Shown here one piece after another: positions 43,441 through 54,190 of a stretch of 64,000 nucleotides of DNA; position 1 is the first letter of the stretch, and the number at the start of each line of letters is the position of its first letter. The DNA comes from Molossus alvarezi (taxonomy: Eukaryota; Chordata; Mammalia; Chiroptera; Molossidae). The notes under the pieces were generated by a model that saw nothing but the letters and a program-made list of their open reading frames with translations, had not been told where the DNA came from and searched no databases. The stretch spans positions 45,514,810 to 45,578,809 of the forward strand of contig CM073888.1 in NCBI GenBank assembly GCA_037176705.1, in the 5' to 3' direction. The translations under genes and the position numbers were made by a program.

Positions 43441-44524
43441 GACATACTCACATAGTATAAGAGGTCAAGGAAGACCTTTGGCATTCAGCTGAAACTGCAG
43501 GGTGAGTAAGAGAGAGCTCGGCAACGGGTGGGTGGGTCGGGTGAGAGCAGCCCCAAGCGATGGAATGAGACTCAGTGAGTGTCTTGAAGCAAGAGAGAAC
43601 ATAGCAAACCCTTATTGCCTTTCATACCCGGGTTTCTCATCTGAATCACACATAGGTCACAGAAAATGATTTGAGTAATATTTTCTCAGTTTCCCTAAGG
43701 ATGATACACAACAAGTACCACTCTAGATGCTTGATGCTTTGAGACTAGTTAATTACATGCAATGGATGCCTTAGGGTAGAGCCCACATCAGGGCTTTCAA
43801 GCTCAGTTCTCTCTGGGAGCTCTGGTTGAGACAGGCTGTGCGTGTGGAAGATCACCACTGACAGGTCACGAATCCTTAGGGTGCTCCTCCTAAATTGGAG
43901 ATTAAGTCATTATCTCATTTTATCTCCAGTCTTTTGGGCAATCCTAGATATTCAGTGACAGATGCCTGGTGCTTTTAACCCATTATGTTTTTGCAAACTC
44001 AAGTGCCCGAAGCTACTGCCATACCTTACACCTTCCTAGTTTTCCTGTGCTTGGCCTGGTAGGACTTCCAACCCTCTTGCCTCTAATTTTTGGCCTGTAT
44101 ACATGAAGTCTTGCAGTTTTCCTGAATACATTGTGTAGGTCATACTACTCCCATGAGCCCTGTGGCTAGAGAATTTGGGCCCAAAGGATGAGAAATGTTC
44201 ATACGCCTGTGGACATTCCTTGCTTAGTGGCAGCATTCCACCTCTAAATCCTGCCTAGATTCAGAAGAAAGAATGTCTGGGACTGTTAAATATGTAAAAG
44301 TAAAAGAAAACCTTTCTGTCCAGGGAACAGCTCAGTCCCTGTAGCTAATACTTCTTAAAATAGACACCAGTATCTAGAACTTCATGTCAGGGCTGCTCCG
44401 TGAATGAATGCCATGGCATATGGCCCAATAAAACTAGAGGCAAGATTACTCGACCACTGACTCCCTCTTCCTCTCTATGGTACTTGTTTATGGTGACACT
44501 GTTGGCTGTCCCTCTGCTACCTGC
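43441..44524. other. Unassigned spacer between L2 duplicates
   Basis: A 66-codon minus-strand frame (44036-44236) has no domain. Nothing else recognised. Confidence 0.4.
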
Positions 44525-45015
44525 CCATGATTTGATTTTCTAAATCAGTAATCAGTGGTATTTTTCTAAAATGCAAATCTGACCATGTCATCCCTTTGCC
44601 CAGAGTTTTTCCCGTTGGCTTCCCATTGACCATAGGATGAAATGTCTCTCCCTTTGCATGACAAGGAAGGACTTTTGCGACCCAGATTCCTCTTCGTACA
44701 AGGTTAATTCCTTCTTTTCCCCTCCATCCTAGCAACTTATATTTTATAAAACCTTAATGAATGCCCCCCACCCCAACAGAACTGTGCTGTCATGGCTGTT
44801 TCTGCACCTTTGCACATATAGTCTTCTCCCTTGGAATCGTGTTTCTCTTTTCCTGTTAAGATAGATGTATGGAAGCTCCTTCTACTAGACTTATGTGCCC
44901 CCTGTGAAACAATGATCTTATTATATTGATCGAGTCTCCATTGTCTTTATAAAGTTTTTGAGGATGAATCTGTATCTTTTCACGTTGTTTTACCCTCAGC
45001 CTCTAGCAGAGTGTT
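44525..45015 (+). mobile_element. L2 LINE 3' region
   Basis: 'GCAAATCTGACCATGTCATCCC', 'GTTGGCTTCCCATTG', 'TGCACCTTTGCACATATAG', 'CTCCCTTGGAATCGTG', 'TTTTTGAGGATGAATCTGTATC' and 'CCTCAGCCTCTAGCAGAGTG' follow the L2 3' end. Confidence 0.8.
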
Positions 45016-45495
45016 AAACACATTTATTCACTAAATATTTACTGCTTTAGGAACAGTAGTAGTAGCAGTTACTACTGTAACAGAGGTAGGCAGACAGGCA
45101 GGGCCCCTGCTCTTAAGGAGTTTACATTCTAGTGCTTATGTGTGTCTGGCACTAAACAAGTAACCAAACAACTGTGATGACATCTGGTAAGTGGTGTAGA
45201 GGGTAGAAAGGGTGAGGTGATAGGGAATAGTGGTGGAGTGGGGTCAGGGGAGGCACTTATTTAGGTAGGGATTTCTGGGACAGTCTCAGTGAGGAGGTGA
45301 TACTTGAATTAAGATCTGAAGTATGAGAATCCAAACAAAGAGTTTGGGGGAATATTCTAAGCAGAGGAGAAAGCACATGAACTTGAATAAGTTAGAGGAA
45401 CTGAAAGACCAGTGTGGTCAGAGCACAGTTGGGAGAGTGGTTTGAGATGTGTTTGGAGAGGCAGGTAGGAGTTGGATCATGTAGGCTTTGTCCAC
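45016..45495 (-). mobile_element. L2 LINE 3' region, opposite orientation
   Basis: Antisense L2: 'TTCACTAAATATTTACTGC', 'CTTAAGGAGTTTACATTCTAGTG', 'GACAGTCTCAGTGAGGAGGTG', 'GGGAATATTCTAAGCAGAGG', 'AACTGAAAGACCAGTGTGGTC', 'GGATCATGTAGGCTTTG'. It meets the plus-strand copy tail to tail near 45015. Confidence 0.85.
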
Positions 45496-47405
45496 CTTCA
45501 AATATGTCTTGAATGTGTCAAACCTGAAGTCCGATTATGTATGAATTGGTTGTCCTCGTCCTCCCACACAGCCTCAGGCTCCACTTCTCCCCAGCTGTGT
45601 TCCTAATGGGCCTGAAATCACTTTTTTCTCTTCAGTTTTATTAGTGGAATTTCACCAGATCTGGAAACATTAAGGGAATCAACTTATTTTCAGTGTTTGG
45701 TCTTCTGAGCAGGCCTTTGATAGGAGCGACACCATAATAAATTCAGGATGATGTGAAGGCTGATTGCAGAGGAAGCGGGCTAAGCACAGCTCACAGAGAT
45801 CTCTGCGGCACACCCAGGACAGAGCTCCTTTCGTTTGCTCCTGGCTTTTATCTTCATCTGAACCAGCGACCTACAAAATGAAAGAAAAGCTCCATGTCCA
45901 GTGACCGGTTCACTTCCCTGGACCCACAGAAAGTTAGTGTAGAACCCAGTGAAAAGACCACAGTGAGCTCTAGAAATTTGACTATATTTTTCCAAGATGG
46001 CAGTTGATTTTTTTTTAATATGAGCGATGAAGGATATAACTGCTGATGTGAAGACTCTAAAAGACTTCAGGATAACAGTGAAGTGGACTATACATTCTTC
46101 TTCCAGCTGCTGCTGTTCACAACACTTTTGACAGTTAAAATACATCACACATTCTCTTGTCCTTATAATGTAAACATTTACCGTTTTAAGTGGACTATAG
46201 AATCAAACCAAAATAGAAGGACGCAGACTGATATTTCAGAGGTGAAGCTAAGCACTAGACTAAATTAAATAAAAGTAATTTGCAATCTAACTCAAGGTTA
46301 CATATTGTATATTACACCGTGTTTGTCCCTGGGAAAGATTAAACAGAGGGCTTTCATTGCTTGCTGTATTTTTACAACCTGTTAGCAGAAGGGAATTTCA
46401 TATAGAACAGGCAAAAGTTTGAATTAGAATCAAGTTTGAAAAAAATGGTAAATGTTTTAAGGTAAGAATAGCACCCTTGATGTTGAGGCTCTTCTGTGCG
46501 TAAGCATTGTCTGAAGTCAAGACAAGGATGGCATCTGTAATTTTTGTTGTTGTTGATCTCCCCAGGAAAAACTAGACTTCTTTCTTCCTTTTCACATTGG
46601 CATCTGGCTCAAAACTTGACCTTCAACTCTTATAACTTCTTTCAAAGTGTATTAAATTGGGAGACTAAGAACCTTCAAAATGACCCGTATTTGAATCCTG
46701 GGCCTATTCCTTATCTGACTTGATTTATTTTTTAAACATGGATATGCAATTTTGCTTAAATCCCCAGTAGTTAAAAATGTGGCATTCTACAAAATGTCAC
46801 ACACACTGTATACAAAATGCTGATGTCCTTGAAGTTAGTTTTACTCTGAAAGGAAAAATTACAAATGAATTTGCAATTTCAAGTTTGTTCAATTTCCTGT
46901 TTTTGCTTAAAATTTTCTTGCACAACACATAAATTTATCAAACTCCTTTCCTGGTGACAATACTTCATTAGATTACTTTAGTTGAATATTAAGGAGATTG
47001 TGATCTTATGAGTCATAAAATTCTTTTATTCCCCGAAGAATTTCCCATGTCTGTCTGGAATTTCACGTCTTCGTAGTTTTAGCTGGATTCCTTGAAGCAG
47101 TTACTTTGTAAATGACTGTTCTTGAGGTCTGTGTGTAATACCTGGGGAGCCAGGTCACAGATTGACTCCTGTTTTTCAAGAAAATTGAAAAATTAATCCC
47201 TTTCACTAGCTTAGTCCTAGTGATTTTATTCAGCAATTTTCTTAAACTTTTTGACCTCTTCCTCTTACGACGGAGATGTTTTCACTCGCTGGGTATGCAG
47301 TTCCCAGTGCTCATCTTTCTGTGCCCGTTTACGCCTGCTTCAGTCCGTTTCTGGGCGCACCCCCCAGTGACCTGACGTTAGTGTGTTGCTTGCTTGTCCC
47401 ACCAG
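45496..47405. other. Repeat-poor, nothing identified
   Basis: A 122-codon minus-strand frame (45780-46148) has no recognisable domain and low codon regularity. No clear repeat. Confidence 0.45.
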
Positions 47406-47439
47406 GTTTTCATCACTCACTGGTGTGAAGGAAAAGGAG
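47406..47439 (+). other. Weak candidate exon (34 nt)
   Basis: A strong acceptor (TTGCTTGCTTGTCCCACCAG ending at 47405) is followed by 34 nt and a weak donor (GGAG followed by GTAGGA). The frame continuing FSSLTGVKEKE stays open to 47598. I recognise no gene, so this may be chance. Confidence 0.12.
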
Positions 47440-48839
47440 GTAGGATTACAAGTAAATCAGACCATTGAGCAGTCGATGAGAAATGCCTTTGGATATCCTT
47501 TTCCTCGTGGTTTGAAAGCTCTTTTTGAAGGTGAATGTCCGGTTGTGGTGGAAAGCCAGAACCCTGTGTGCTTCCCTTTGAAAGGCCCAGGGAAGTGAAG
47601 ATAATGCTTTTTGACATACGAGTTTCAGAAATTCTTGGTGGTCATTGTTAATACATACTTTGCCTGTGTGAAGAGCTTCATCTGCATGTGCACGCCTTTG
47701 TGTGTTTTAAAAGATAATGCCTAACGGTGTTCTGTCACAAGAGGCAGGTGAGCATGCCCAGAGGAGACTGGAGTCTGAGTCTGGATATGCCACTTGGCAA
47801 GGTTCCTCTAGCGTGGGACAGATGGAAAATGTAAGGCGAGTAGAACGTCGACACGAACAAATACATTATTAAGAAATTGATTACCAGGAAATCTTTTACT
47901 AGACTTCAATATGTTTGGTGTCTTTAAGAACACTCTAGAATTTTATCCAGAAAGCTAGTTACTTAATACTCGTTTTATGGCCACATTTTCATTTTTCAGC
48001 ACAGGACTTTTAAAAAATTTTAAATCAATAAAAGAAGAGATTCTGTTTATAAATCATAAAAGAATATGTGTACCAGACTAGTGTTTTACTTGGTTGATTA
48101 GCATATTTTTTACTTTTAGAGTAGAGAAAAATCAATGCAATAATTATTTGCTATTTACATATTTACGGAAAATACAAGTCCTTGGAATGTAACACACATT
48201 ATCATTGCATAATGTATAAGAATATGCTTCTACAAGAAGCTGAAATGTTAGACCTATGAGAAAGGAACCAGAGCCTAGCATGGGACAATTTTGTGGTAAG
48301 GAAAGATGAATGGATTCCAACATTTAAAAAATATTTTAAAACTTGATGGTTCCACAGTGAAAGAAGAGCTGAAACAAGGGTTTGGAGATACATATGTGTT
48401 CGCACAAGCTGCCATGTGAAACAGCCACATCCCTCACCTGCATCCTCCCCGAGCTCCTCTGATGCTGCTGGAGGTGAATGGGCTGACTCGCCTTTCAGCA
48501 GGTGCAGACAGGGACAGAGATGTCTGTCCCGGAGCCTCTCCCCAGCCCCTTTTCCCACCCGTCTACGGGGCCCTTCTGTAACAGTTCTTTTCCCTAACTT
48601 ACAGGCAGGTTTGCACCAGCCAGGAGTGAGGTAGTGGTTGGAGCCTGCTGGTTTAATTGCTGTGAGAATGTTACTAATGACGCTAGGGCCGCATGTTTGA
48701 TTGCCAATGTGAGTATTTTCATACAGTGAAAAAGGTCTTTGTCCAAACATATGTTGCTCACCTCACTCTTATATAAGTTTATATACATTTGAGATAAAGG
48801 GATTTGTGAAAATGAGAGTGACTCATTAAAAATATATTC
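47440..48839. other. No recognisable feature
   Basis: A 182-codon minus-strand frame (48202-48750) crosses a GC-richer patch. It shows no domain and I treat it as chance. Confidence 0.4.
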
Positions 48840-48922
48840 TGAGCCCATTAGGATGGCTATTATTAAACAAACTAACAGAATATAATAAGTGTTAGAGAGG
48901 TTGTGGAAAAATTAGCACCCTT

Positions 48923-49082
48923 TCCCTGGCCAATTTGGCTCAGTGGTTAGGACGTTGGCCTGCAGACCTGAGGGTCCCGGGTTCGGTTCCCGCTAAGGGC
49001 ACGTACCTCTGTTGCAGTTTGTCCCCTGCTCTAGTTGGAGTTGTGTGGGTGGCGACCACTCAGTGTGTCTCTCTCACATGCA

Positions 49083-49123
<41 letters not shown>

Positions 49124-49177
49124 CCTCTTTCCCTCCCACTCTATCTGAAGATGAATGCAAAAATGTCCTCGGGTAAT
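48923..49177 (+). mobile_element. Ves SINE, long type (L1 insertion 1)
   Basis: Head CCCTGGCCAATTTGGCTC, B box GGTTCGGTTCCCGC, long CT tract. The terminal hairpin is truncated (GTCCTCGGGTAAT) and there is almost no A tail. Perfect 15-bp target duplication AAAATTAGCACCCTT at 48908-48922 and 49178-49192. Confidence 0.97.
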
Positions 49178-49248
49178 AAAATTAGCACCCTTGTACATTA
49201 CCGGTGAGAATGTAAAATGGAACAGCCAGTACAGAAAACTGTATGATG

Positions 49249-49461
49249 ACCCTGGCCAGTTTGGCTCAGGGGTTCAATTCCTGGTCAAGGGCACGTATCT
49301 GGGTTGCAGGTTTGATCCCCAACCCCAGTCAGGGTTGTTCAGGAGGCAACCGATCCATGTGTCTCTCTTGCATTGATGTCCCCCCCCTTCCTCCTCCTTC
49401 CCTTCTGCTCTATCTAAAATTAATGGGGAAATATTGAGTAAGGATTAAAAAAAGAAGAAAA
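49249..49461 (+). mobile_element. Ves SINE, long type with internal deletion (L1 insertion 2)
   Basis: Head CCCTGGCCAGTTTGGCTCAG runs directly into GGGGTTCAATTCCTGGTC, so the anticodon-side segment is missing. The hairpin is decayed. Target duplication GAAAACTGTATGATG (49234-49248) and GAAAACTATATGATG (49462-49476). Confidence 0.94.
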
Positions 49462-49654
49462 GAAAACTATATGATGGTCTAAAAAAATTAAACATGGCAA
49501 TTCCACTTCTAGATAATATACTCAAAAGAACTAAAAGCAGGGAGTCAAGCAGATATTTGTACCCAGTGTTCATAGCATCATTCTTCACAGTAGCCAAAAG
49601 GTAAACAACTCAGCTTCCCATCTAAGGATGGATAAGCAAAATGTGGTATATCCC

Positions 49655-49900
49655 ACCCTGGCTGGTTTGTCTCAGCGGTTAGAGCATCGACCCTTGGACC
49701 AAAGAGTCACGGGTTTGATTCTGGTCAAGGGCACATACCTTGGTTGCAGTTTGTCCCCGGCCCTTGTCAGGGCCATGCGGGGGGTAACTAACCGATGTTT
49801 CTCTCTCACATAGATGTTTCTCTCTCTCTCTTCACCCCTCCCTCCCACTCTATCTGAAAATACATGGAAAAATATCTTTGGATGAGGATTAAAAAGAAAA
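49655..49900 (+). mobile_element. Ves SINE, long type (L1 insertion 3)
   Basis: Head ACCCTGGCTGGTTTGTCTC, B box GGTTTGATTCTGGTC, CT tract, decayed hairpin (ATCTTTGGATGAGGAT). Target duplication GTGGTATATCCC (49643-49654) and GTGATATATCCC (49901-49912). Confidence 0.94.
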
Positions 49901-50071
49901 GTGATATATCCCTATAATGGAATATTATTCAGCCTTAAAAAGGAATGAAATGCTGATATATATCACAACATGGGAAAAATTTAAAAACATGCCAAGTGAA
50001 ATAAAGTAGACACAAAATGACAAATATTGTATGATTCCACTTATATCAGGTACCTAGAACAGTCCAATTCT

Positions 50072-50327
50072 CTCTCTCTCTTTTTTTTAATCCTCACCCG
50101 AGGACATTTTTGCATTTATCTTCAGATAGAGCAGGAGGGAGAGAGGGAGGAAGAGAGAGAGAGAAACATTGATGTGAGAGAGACACATCAAGTGGCTGCC
50201 ACCCACATGACCCCAACCGGGGCCGAGGACAAACTGCAACGGAGATATGTGCCCTTCGCGGGAACCGAACCCGGGACTCTCTGGTCCACAGGCTGATGCT
50301 CTAACCACTGAGCAAACTGACCAGGGC
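50072..50327 (-). mobile_element. Ves SINE, long type (L1 insertion 4)
   Basis: Hairpin complement ATCCTCACCCGAGGAC, GA-rich middle, B box complement GGGAACCGAACCCGG, head complement CCAGGGC. A short target duplication AATTCT (50066-50071 and 50328-50333) is all that can be defined. Confidence 0.93.
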
Positions 50328-50414
50328 AATTCTTAAAGACCTAGAGTCATAGAGACAGAAAGTGGAATGGTGGTTACCAGGACTGGGGAGAGGCGGGTTA
50401 TGGGGAGTTAGTGT

Positions 50415-50671
50415 GGTGTTTTTTTTATCCTCACCTGAGGACATTTTTTCGTTTTTTGTTCAGATAGAGTGGGAGAGAGAGAGAGGAAGAGAGAGAGAGA
50501 GAGAAAAAAACATCGATGTGAAAGGGACACATCGAGTGGTTGCCATCTGTACAACCCAACCAGGGCCGGGGACAAACTGCAACCGAGGTTCGTGCCCTTA
50601 GCGGGAACCGAACCCGGGTCTCTCTGGACTGCAGGCCGACACTCTAACCACTGAGCCAAACCGGCCAGGGC
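50415..50671 (-). mobile_element. Ves SINE, long type (L1 insertion 5)
   Basis: Very well preserved: hairpin complement ATCCTCACCTGAGGAC, GA-rich middle, B box complement GGGAACCGAACCCGGG, head complement CCGGCCAGGGC. Perfect target duplication GAGTTAGTGT at 50405-50414 and 50672-50681. Confidence 0.97.
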
Positions 50672-50841
50672 GAGTTAGTGTTTAATGTATGCAAAGTTCT
50701 CGTCTGAGAAGACCAAAGTGTTCTAGGGATGAATGGTGGTGATGGCTGCCCAACCATGTGAATCACTTTGTGCCACTAAACTGTACACCTAAAAATGATT
50801 AAATGGTAAATTTTGTTATGTATATTTTACATACATATATA

Positions 50842-50862
50842 TGTGTGTGTGTGTGTGTGTGT
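50842..50862. repeat. (GT)n microsatellite
   Basis: A short GT run next to TA-rich DNA at the end of the old L1. Confidence 0.95.
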
Positions 50863-50894
50863 ACATATAAATATATGAACAACACTCCTGTGTG

Positions 50895-51670
50895 AGTGTG
50901 TCATCTACTCAGAGTACTCTGTTACAATACTGTTTCACTTCTGCAACACCAGCTGGGTGTCCTACCATTTAACTCACTTCTAACACTATGTACCTGGAGA
51001 GAGTGTCAGACCCACAGGTCGGGTGAGGGCTCAGTCCCACAAGCTGCCACTCCCCACGCACATTTCAGGCTCCAGCTGCAAGGCCAGGGCTTATCTGTGC
51101 CTCTGAGCAACCCACGGTTATAAACCAGAGGTTCCTGTAACGCCCTCCTCAGGTTCGGTTAACTTGTTGGAGCGGCTCCCCGAACTGAGGAAAACAGGGT
51201 ACTTACTAGAGCCCAGTTAGTCCTGAAAGGGTATGAGTCGGGACAGCCAGCCGGAGGCCTCGCGGGGACGGGCTCGGAGCTGGCTGCCCTCCCAGGGGCC
51301 CCCTCCCCGGCCCCAGCCTCTCCCCCAGGAGGCTGGGAGTCCTCACCCTCTAATCTTGTGGTTGATTCTCCTGGCAACCTGCCCCCACCCTTCGGTTTCC
51401 CGGGGGCTTCCCAAAACTCACCTCATTAACCTAAACGCTGGTGTTCATGTGGGTCCCTTACAGCAAAACGTTCACAGAAGTCAAAAGGGACTGACGTATA
51501 ACTAGAATCTCATTTAGTCGTCAATAATGCTTCTAGTGCATCACTGTATCATATGTAATTGTGGCCCAGAGAAGGCCACAGAGGGTTACATGCTTCCATT
51601 GGAGATCTCGTCAGAAGCAGGGATGAAGACAAAATATATATTTCTTACTTAAATCACAATATATAAATAT
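50895..51670 (-). mobile_element. Old ERVL-like LTR, antisense
   Basis: The order 'CTGTTACAATACTG', 'CTGCCACTCCCCACGCACATTTC', 'CTTATCTGTGCCTCTGAGCAAC', 'GAGGTTCCTGTAACGCCCTCC', 'CTCACCTCATTAACCTAAACGC', 'TGTGGCCCAGAGAAGG' and 'GACAAAATATATATTTC' resembles an old mammalian ERVL-class LTR read backwards. The exact family is not recalled. Its central part is unusually GC-rich (51230-51400). No internal retroviral genes. Confidence 0.6.
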
Positions 51671-51769
51671 ATTATCTAATATTATTTACCTTCACTTTTA
51701 TTTAATAATAGTTATTTTTAAAGTCCGACATAAGGATTTCTTCAAATCATCATAACCAGAGATTAAAGA

Positions 51770-53307
51770 GGGAGAAAGTCAGACTTCAGGGTACAATGTC
51801 AAGACGAAAAGATATCTGTTCTCTCTGACTCTCAAATCCCAACTAAAATAACCAGAGGAATGTAAAAGAATTTCTGAACATTGAGAATTCCTGCCAGATA
51901 AGGTGGATTAGGGTGTGCTGAATGGGTGGTACTGTGGGAAGATTTGCCCTCCTCCCTCATGGGAGAGTACTGTAGCTCTGAGCTAGGGTGGTCCCGAGAG
52001 AACCCAGAAATACTTCTGGACTTGGAGAGCTGACAGCTTAGAGGCCAGGTTAGTCCTTGGGACATGTGGGGAACTTTCTGTTTGGGAAATCCTCTCGCCA
52101 CGGTGGAACAGCTATATTCAGAAAAAATTGAGTGGAAAGGTCTGAAGGCAATAAACATTACACAACATAGGTAAGAATTTGGACTTGTCCTTGCTGGGCC
52201 AGACAGTAGTTAGCAACCTGATGGACACCAAATATAGTCCCATCATACACTTGGAAAGGAGGCCAGAGAGTAAATTACATGTGGAAAATGGTCCTTTGCA
52301 TGAAAGGTTTGCCAAACACAGTGGAAGGTATACAGAGACAAATGTCCCCAGTGAGGGCAACCTGTAACGCTTGCTCCTTCCTGTTCCCCTCAATGTACTG
52401 GATCAATGAACTGTTAAATTCATGCAATCTCCAGCACCTCATGTAAGAGGAGATTTCTGACGGTACATGGGTGGACAATAAAAATATTGAAGGAGAACAT
52501 GCTCATATTAATTCAGGGCCAATAGCAGGCCGAAGTGCACTTCTGATGGATGTGGGAAGTAGAAAATGGACAAGCATGAAACCTACAAAATATTCTGCAA
52601 TGTAAGCAAATGAAAGTAATAAAATGCTAGGGAAAAACATACACATTAAAATATACTTTTATAGAAAAAGTGTACTCAAAAGATTTTTTAAAACTGTAAA
52701 GGAGATGAAAGATGAAATGATATCACAGACTAACATATAATAGTTGGTAGAATTAAGAAAATCCTTCAAGGAAACTAACAATCATATACCCAAATTGAAA
52801 ACTTCATTAAAAGAGTGAAAAACCAAACTGAATCTGCTACATAGATAGTAACCTAGAAAGCCACTTGAAAAACTACCCTGTAATGCGGAGGAAAAGGAGT
52901 AAATGATTGGAAGGTTGTCAGCAGTAAGAAGATAGATATAGAAGACAGAAAACAATGATCTAGCTAGGTCGATAGTTGTGGTCCCTTAGGAAGAAAATAG
53001 AGAAAAACCAAAACAGTACAGAACACAAGAGATGTGTTAAGAAAGATAGAAAGTTCAAGTTTTAAGAACCACACTTACTACATCTCTGCTATAATTCGTG
53101 GGAAAACAAAAACAAAAACCAGCATCTAGACATATTCTGGTGAACCTCTTGGATTTCAAAAAGCAAAACCCACAAAATCATTTTTTAAGCTTCTAAACAG
53201 AAAAAACAATCTCTGAAGGAACAGAAATCAGTTGTGTCTCAGATATCTTCTCAGCCTTATCTCCCAGAAGATGATGACACAATTTGATGTCAGAGCTGTG
53301 AGAAATA
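51770..53307 (+). mobile_element. Possible old L1/HAL1-type relic
   Basis: The 3' part ('GAAAACAATGATCTAGC', 'CTGGTGAACCTCTTGGATTTC', 'AAGCTTCTAAACAGAAAAAAC', 'GAAGATGATGACACAATTTG') resembles the ORF1 region of an old L1 or HAL1. The 5' part is unassigned. Frames are all short and broken. Confidence 0.4.
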
Positions 53308-53323
53308 GAAGACTGTGTCTCTT

Positions 53324-53546
53324 TTTTTAAATTTTTTTTTTTTTCATTATTGACTTTAGAGAGAGAGGAAGGAGAGGGAGAGAGAGGTGGGAACATGGAT
53401 GAGAGAGAACATTGATTGGCCGCCTCCTGCATGTTCCCCACTGGGGATCAAGCCCACAACCAGGGCATGTGTCCTGACCGGGAATTGAACCAGCGATTTC
53501 TTGGTGCATGGGTTGATGCTCAACCACTGAGCCACACCAGTCGGGT
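53324..53546 (-). mobile_element. Ves SINE, short-bodied type
   Basis: Complement of GGGGAACATGCAGGAGGCGG, B box complement GGGAATTGAACC, head complement CACACCAGTCGGG. Target duplication GAAGACTGTGTCTCTT (53308-53323) and GAAGACTGTGGCTCTT (53547-53562). Confidence 0.95.
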
Positions 53547-53699
53547 GAAGACTGTGGCTCTTAATTCTGTATTCAGTCAACTGTCATTCTTTTATGAAAT
53601 AAACAGGAAAATATTATCAAGTTTGTGAAAAGTATAAGAGTAAGTATGTGTTCTGATTTCCTGAACACATTTGAAAAATGGATTATTATTATTTTTTGA

Positions 53700-53740
53700 A
53701 AAATATGTTTTAATTGATATTTTAGAGAGAGAGAAGAAGG

Positions 53741-53776
<36 letters not shown>

Positions 53777-53911
53777 TCGCAGCCTGCCTCCTTTACGCCT
53801 CCGACTGGGGACCAAGCCTGAAACCTGGGAATGTGCCCTGACTGGGAATCGAACCCATGACATGTAGGAGCATGGGATGATACTCAATCCAATGAGCCAC
53901 ACCAGCCGAGC
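53700..53911 (-). mobile_element. Ves SINE, short-bodied type
   Basis: 'TTTTAATTGATATTTTAGAGAGAG', a long (GA)n run at 53747-53770, B box complement GGGAATCGAACCC, head complement CACACCAGCCGAGC. I could not define the target duplication. Confidence 0.9.
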
Positions 53912-53969
53912 ACAAGGTTTATTTTCACATCTCAGACTTCCAGTTACAAAAATGCAAATAGAAAATGTA

Positions 53970-54190
53970 TTCGACCGAAATTTATTAAATATCAGGTACC
54001 CTCCTAGGAGCTTTGAACGCATCAGGAACTAAAGAGTTATCTCTGACGTGGAACTTTCATTCTAGTTTGGGGAGTACAGTCAAGAAACAAACAAAAAAAA
54101 GTTATAGTACATCACAACATGATTAAATATATACAAGAAGAGCAGAGTAATGGGAATTTAGGTGTGAGCAAAAGATTTCCCTAAAGGGTT
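53970..54190 (-). mobile_element. L2 LINE 3' fragment
   Basis: 'AATTTATTAAATATCAGGTACC', 'CGTGGAACTTTCATTCTAG', 'GTCAAGAAACAAACAAA' correspond to antisense L2 3' end. Confidence 0.7.

Larger units (their letters stand above)
48840..50835 (+). mobile_element. Old L1 3' end carrying five Ves insertions
   Basis: Once the five SINEs are set aside, the flanking pieces read continuously as L1 ORF2 end and 3' UTR. They are 'GGATGGCTATTATTAAAC', 'GAGAATGTAAAATGGAACAGCC', 'ATTCCACTTCTAGATAATATAC', 'CAAGTGAAATAAAGTAGACAC', 'GGAATGGTGGTTACCAGGAC' and 'CTGTACACCTAAAAATGATTAAATGG'. Confidence 0.92.

Noticed and set aside
45780..46148. A 122-codon minus-strand frame
   Set aside because: Cys-rich but without any motif spacing I recognise, no paralogue in the window and no flanking splice signals of note.
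48202..48750. A 182-codon minus-strand frame
   Set aside because: No recognisable domain, no support from splice sites or a promoter, and mixed composition. Most likely a chance frame in a GC-richer patch.
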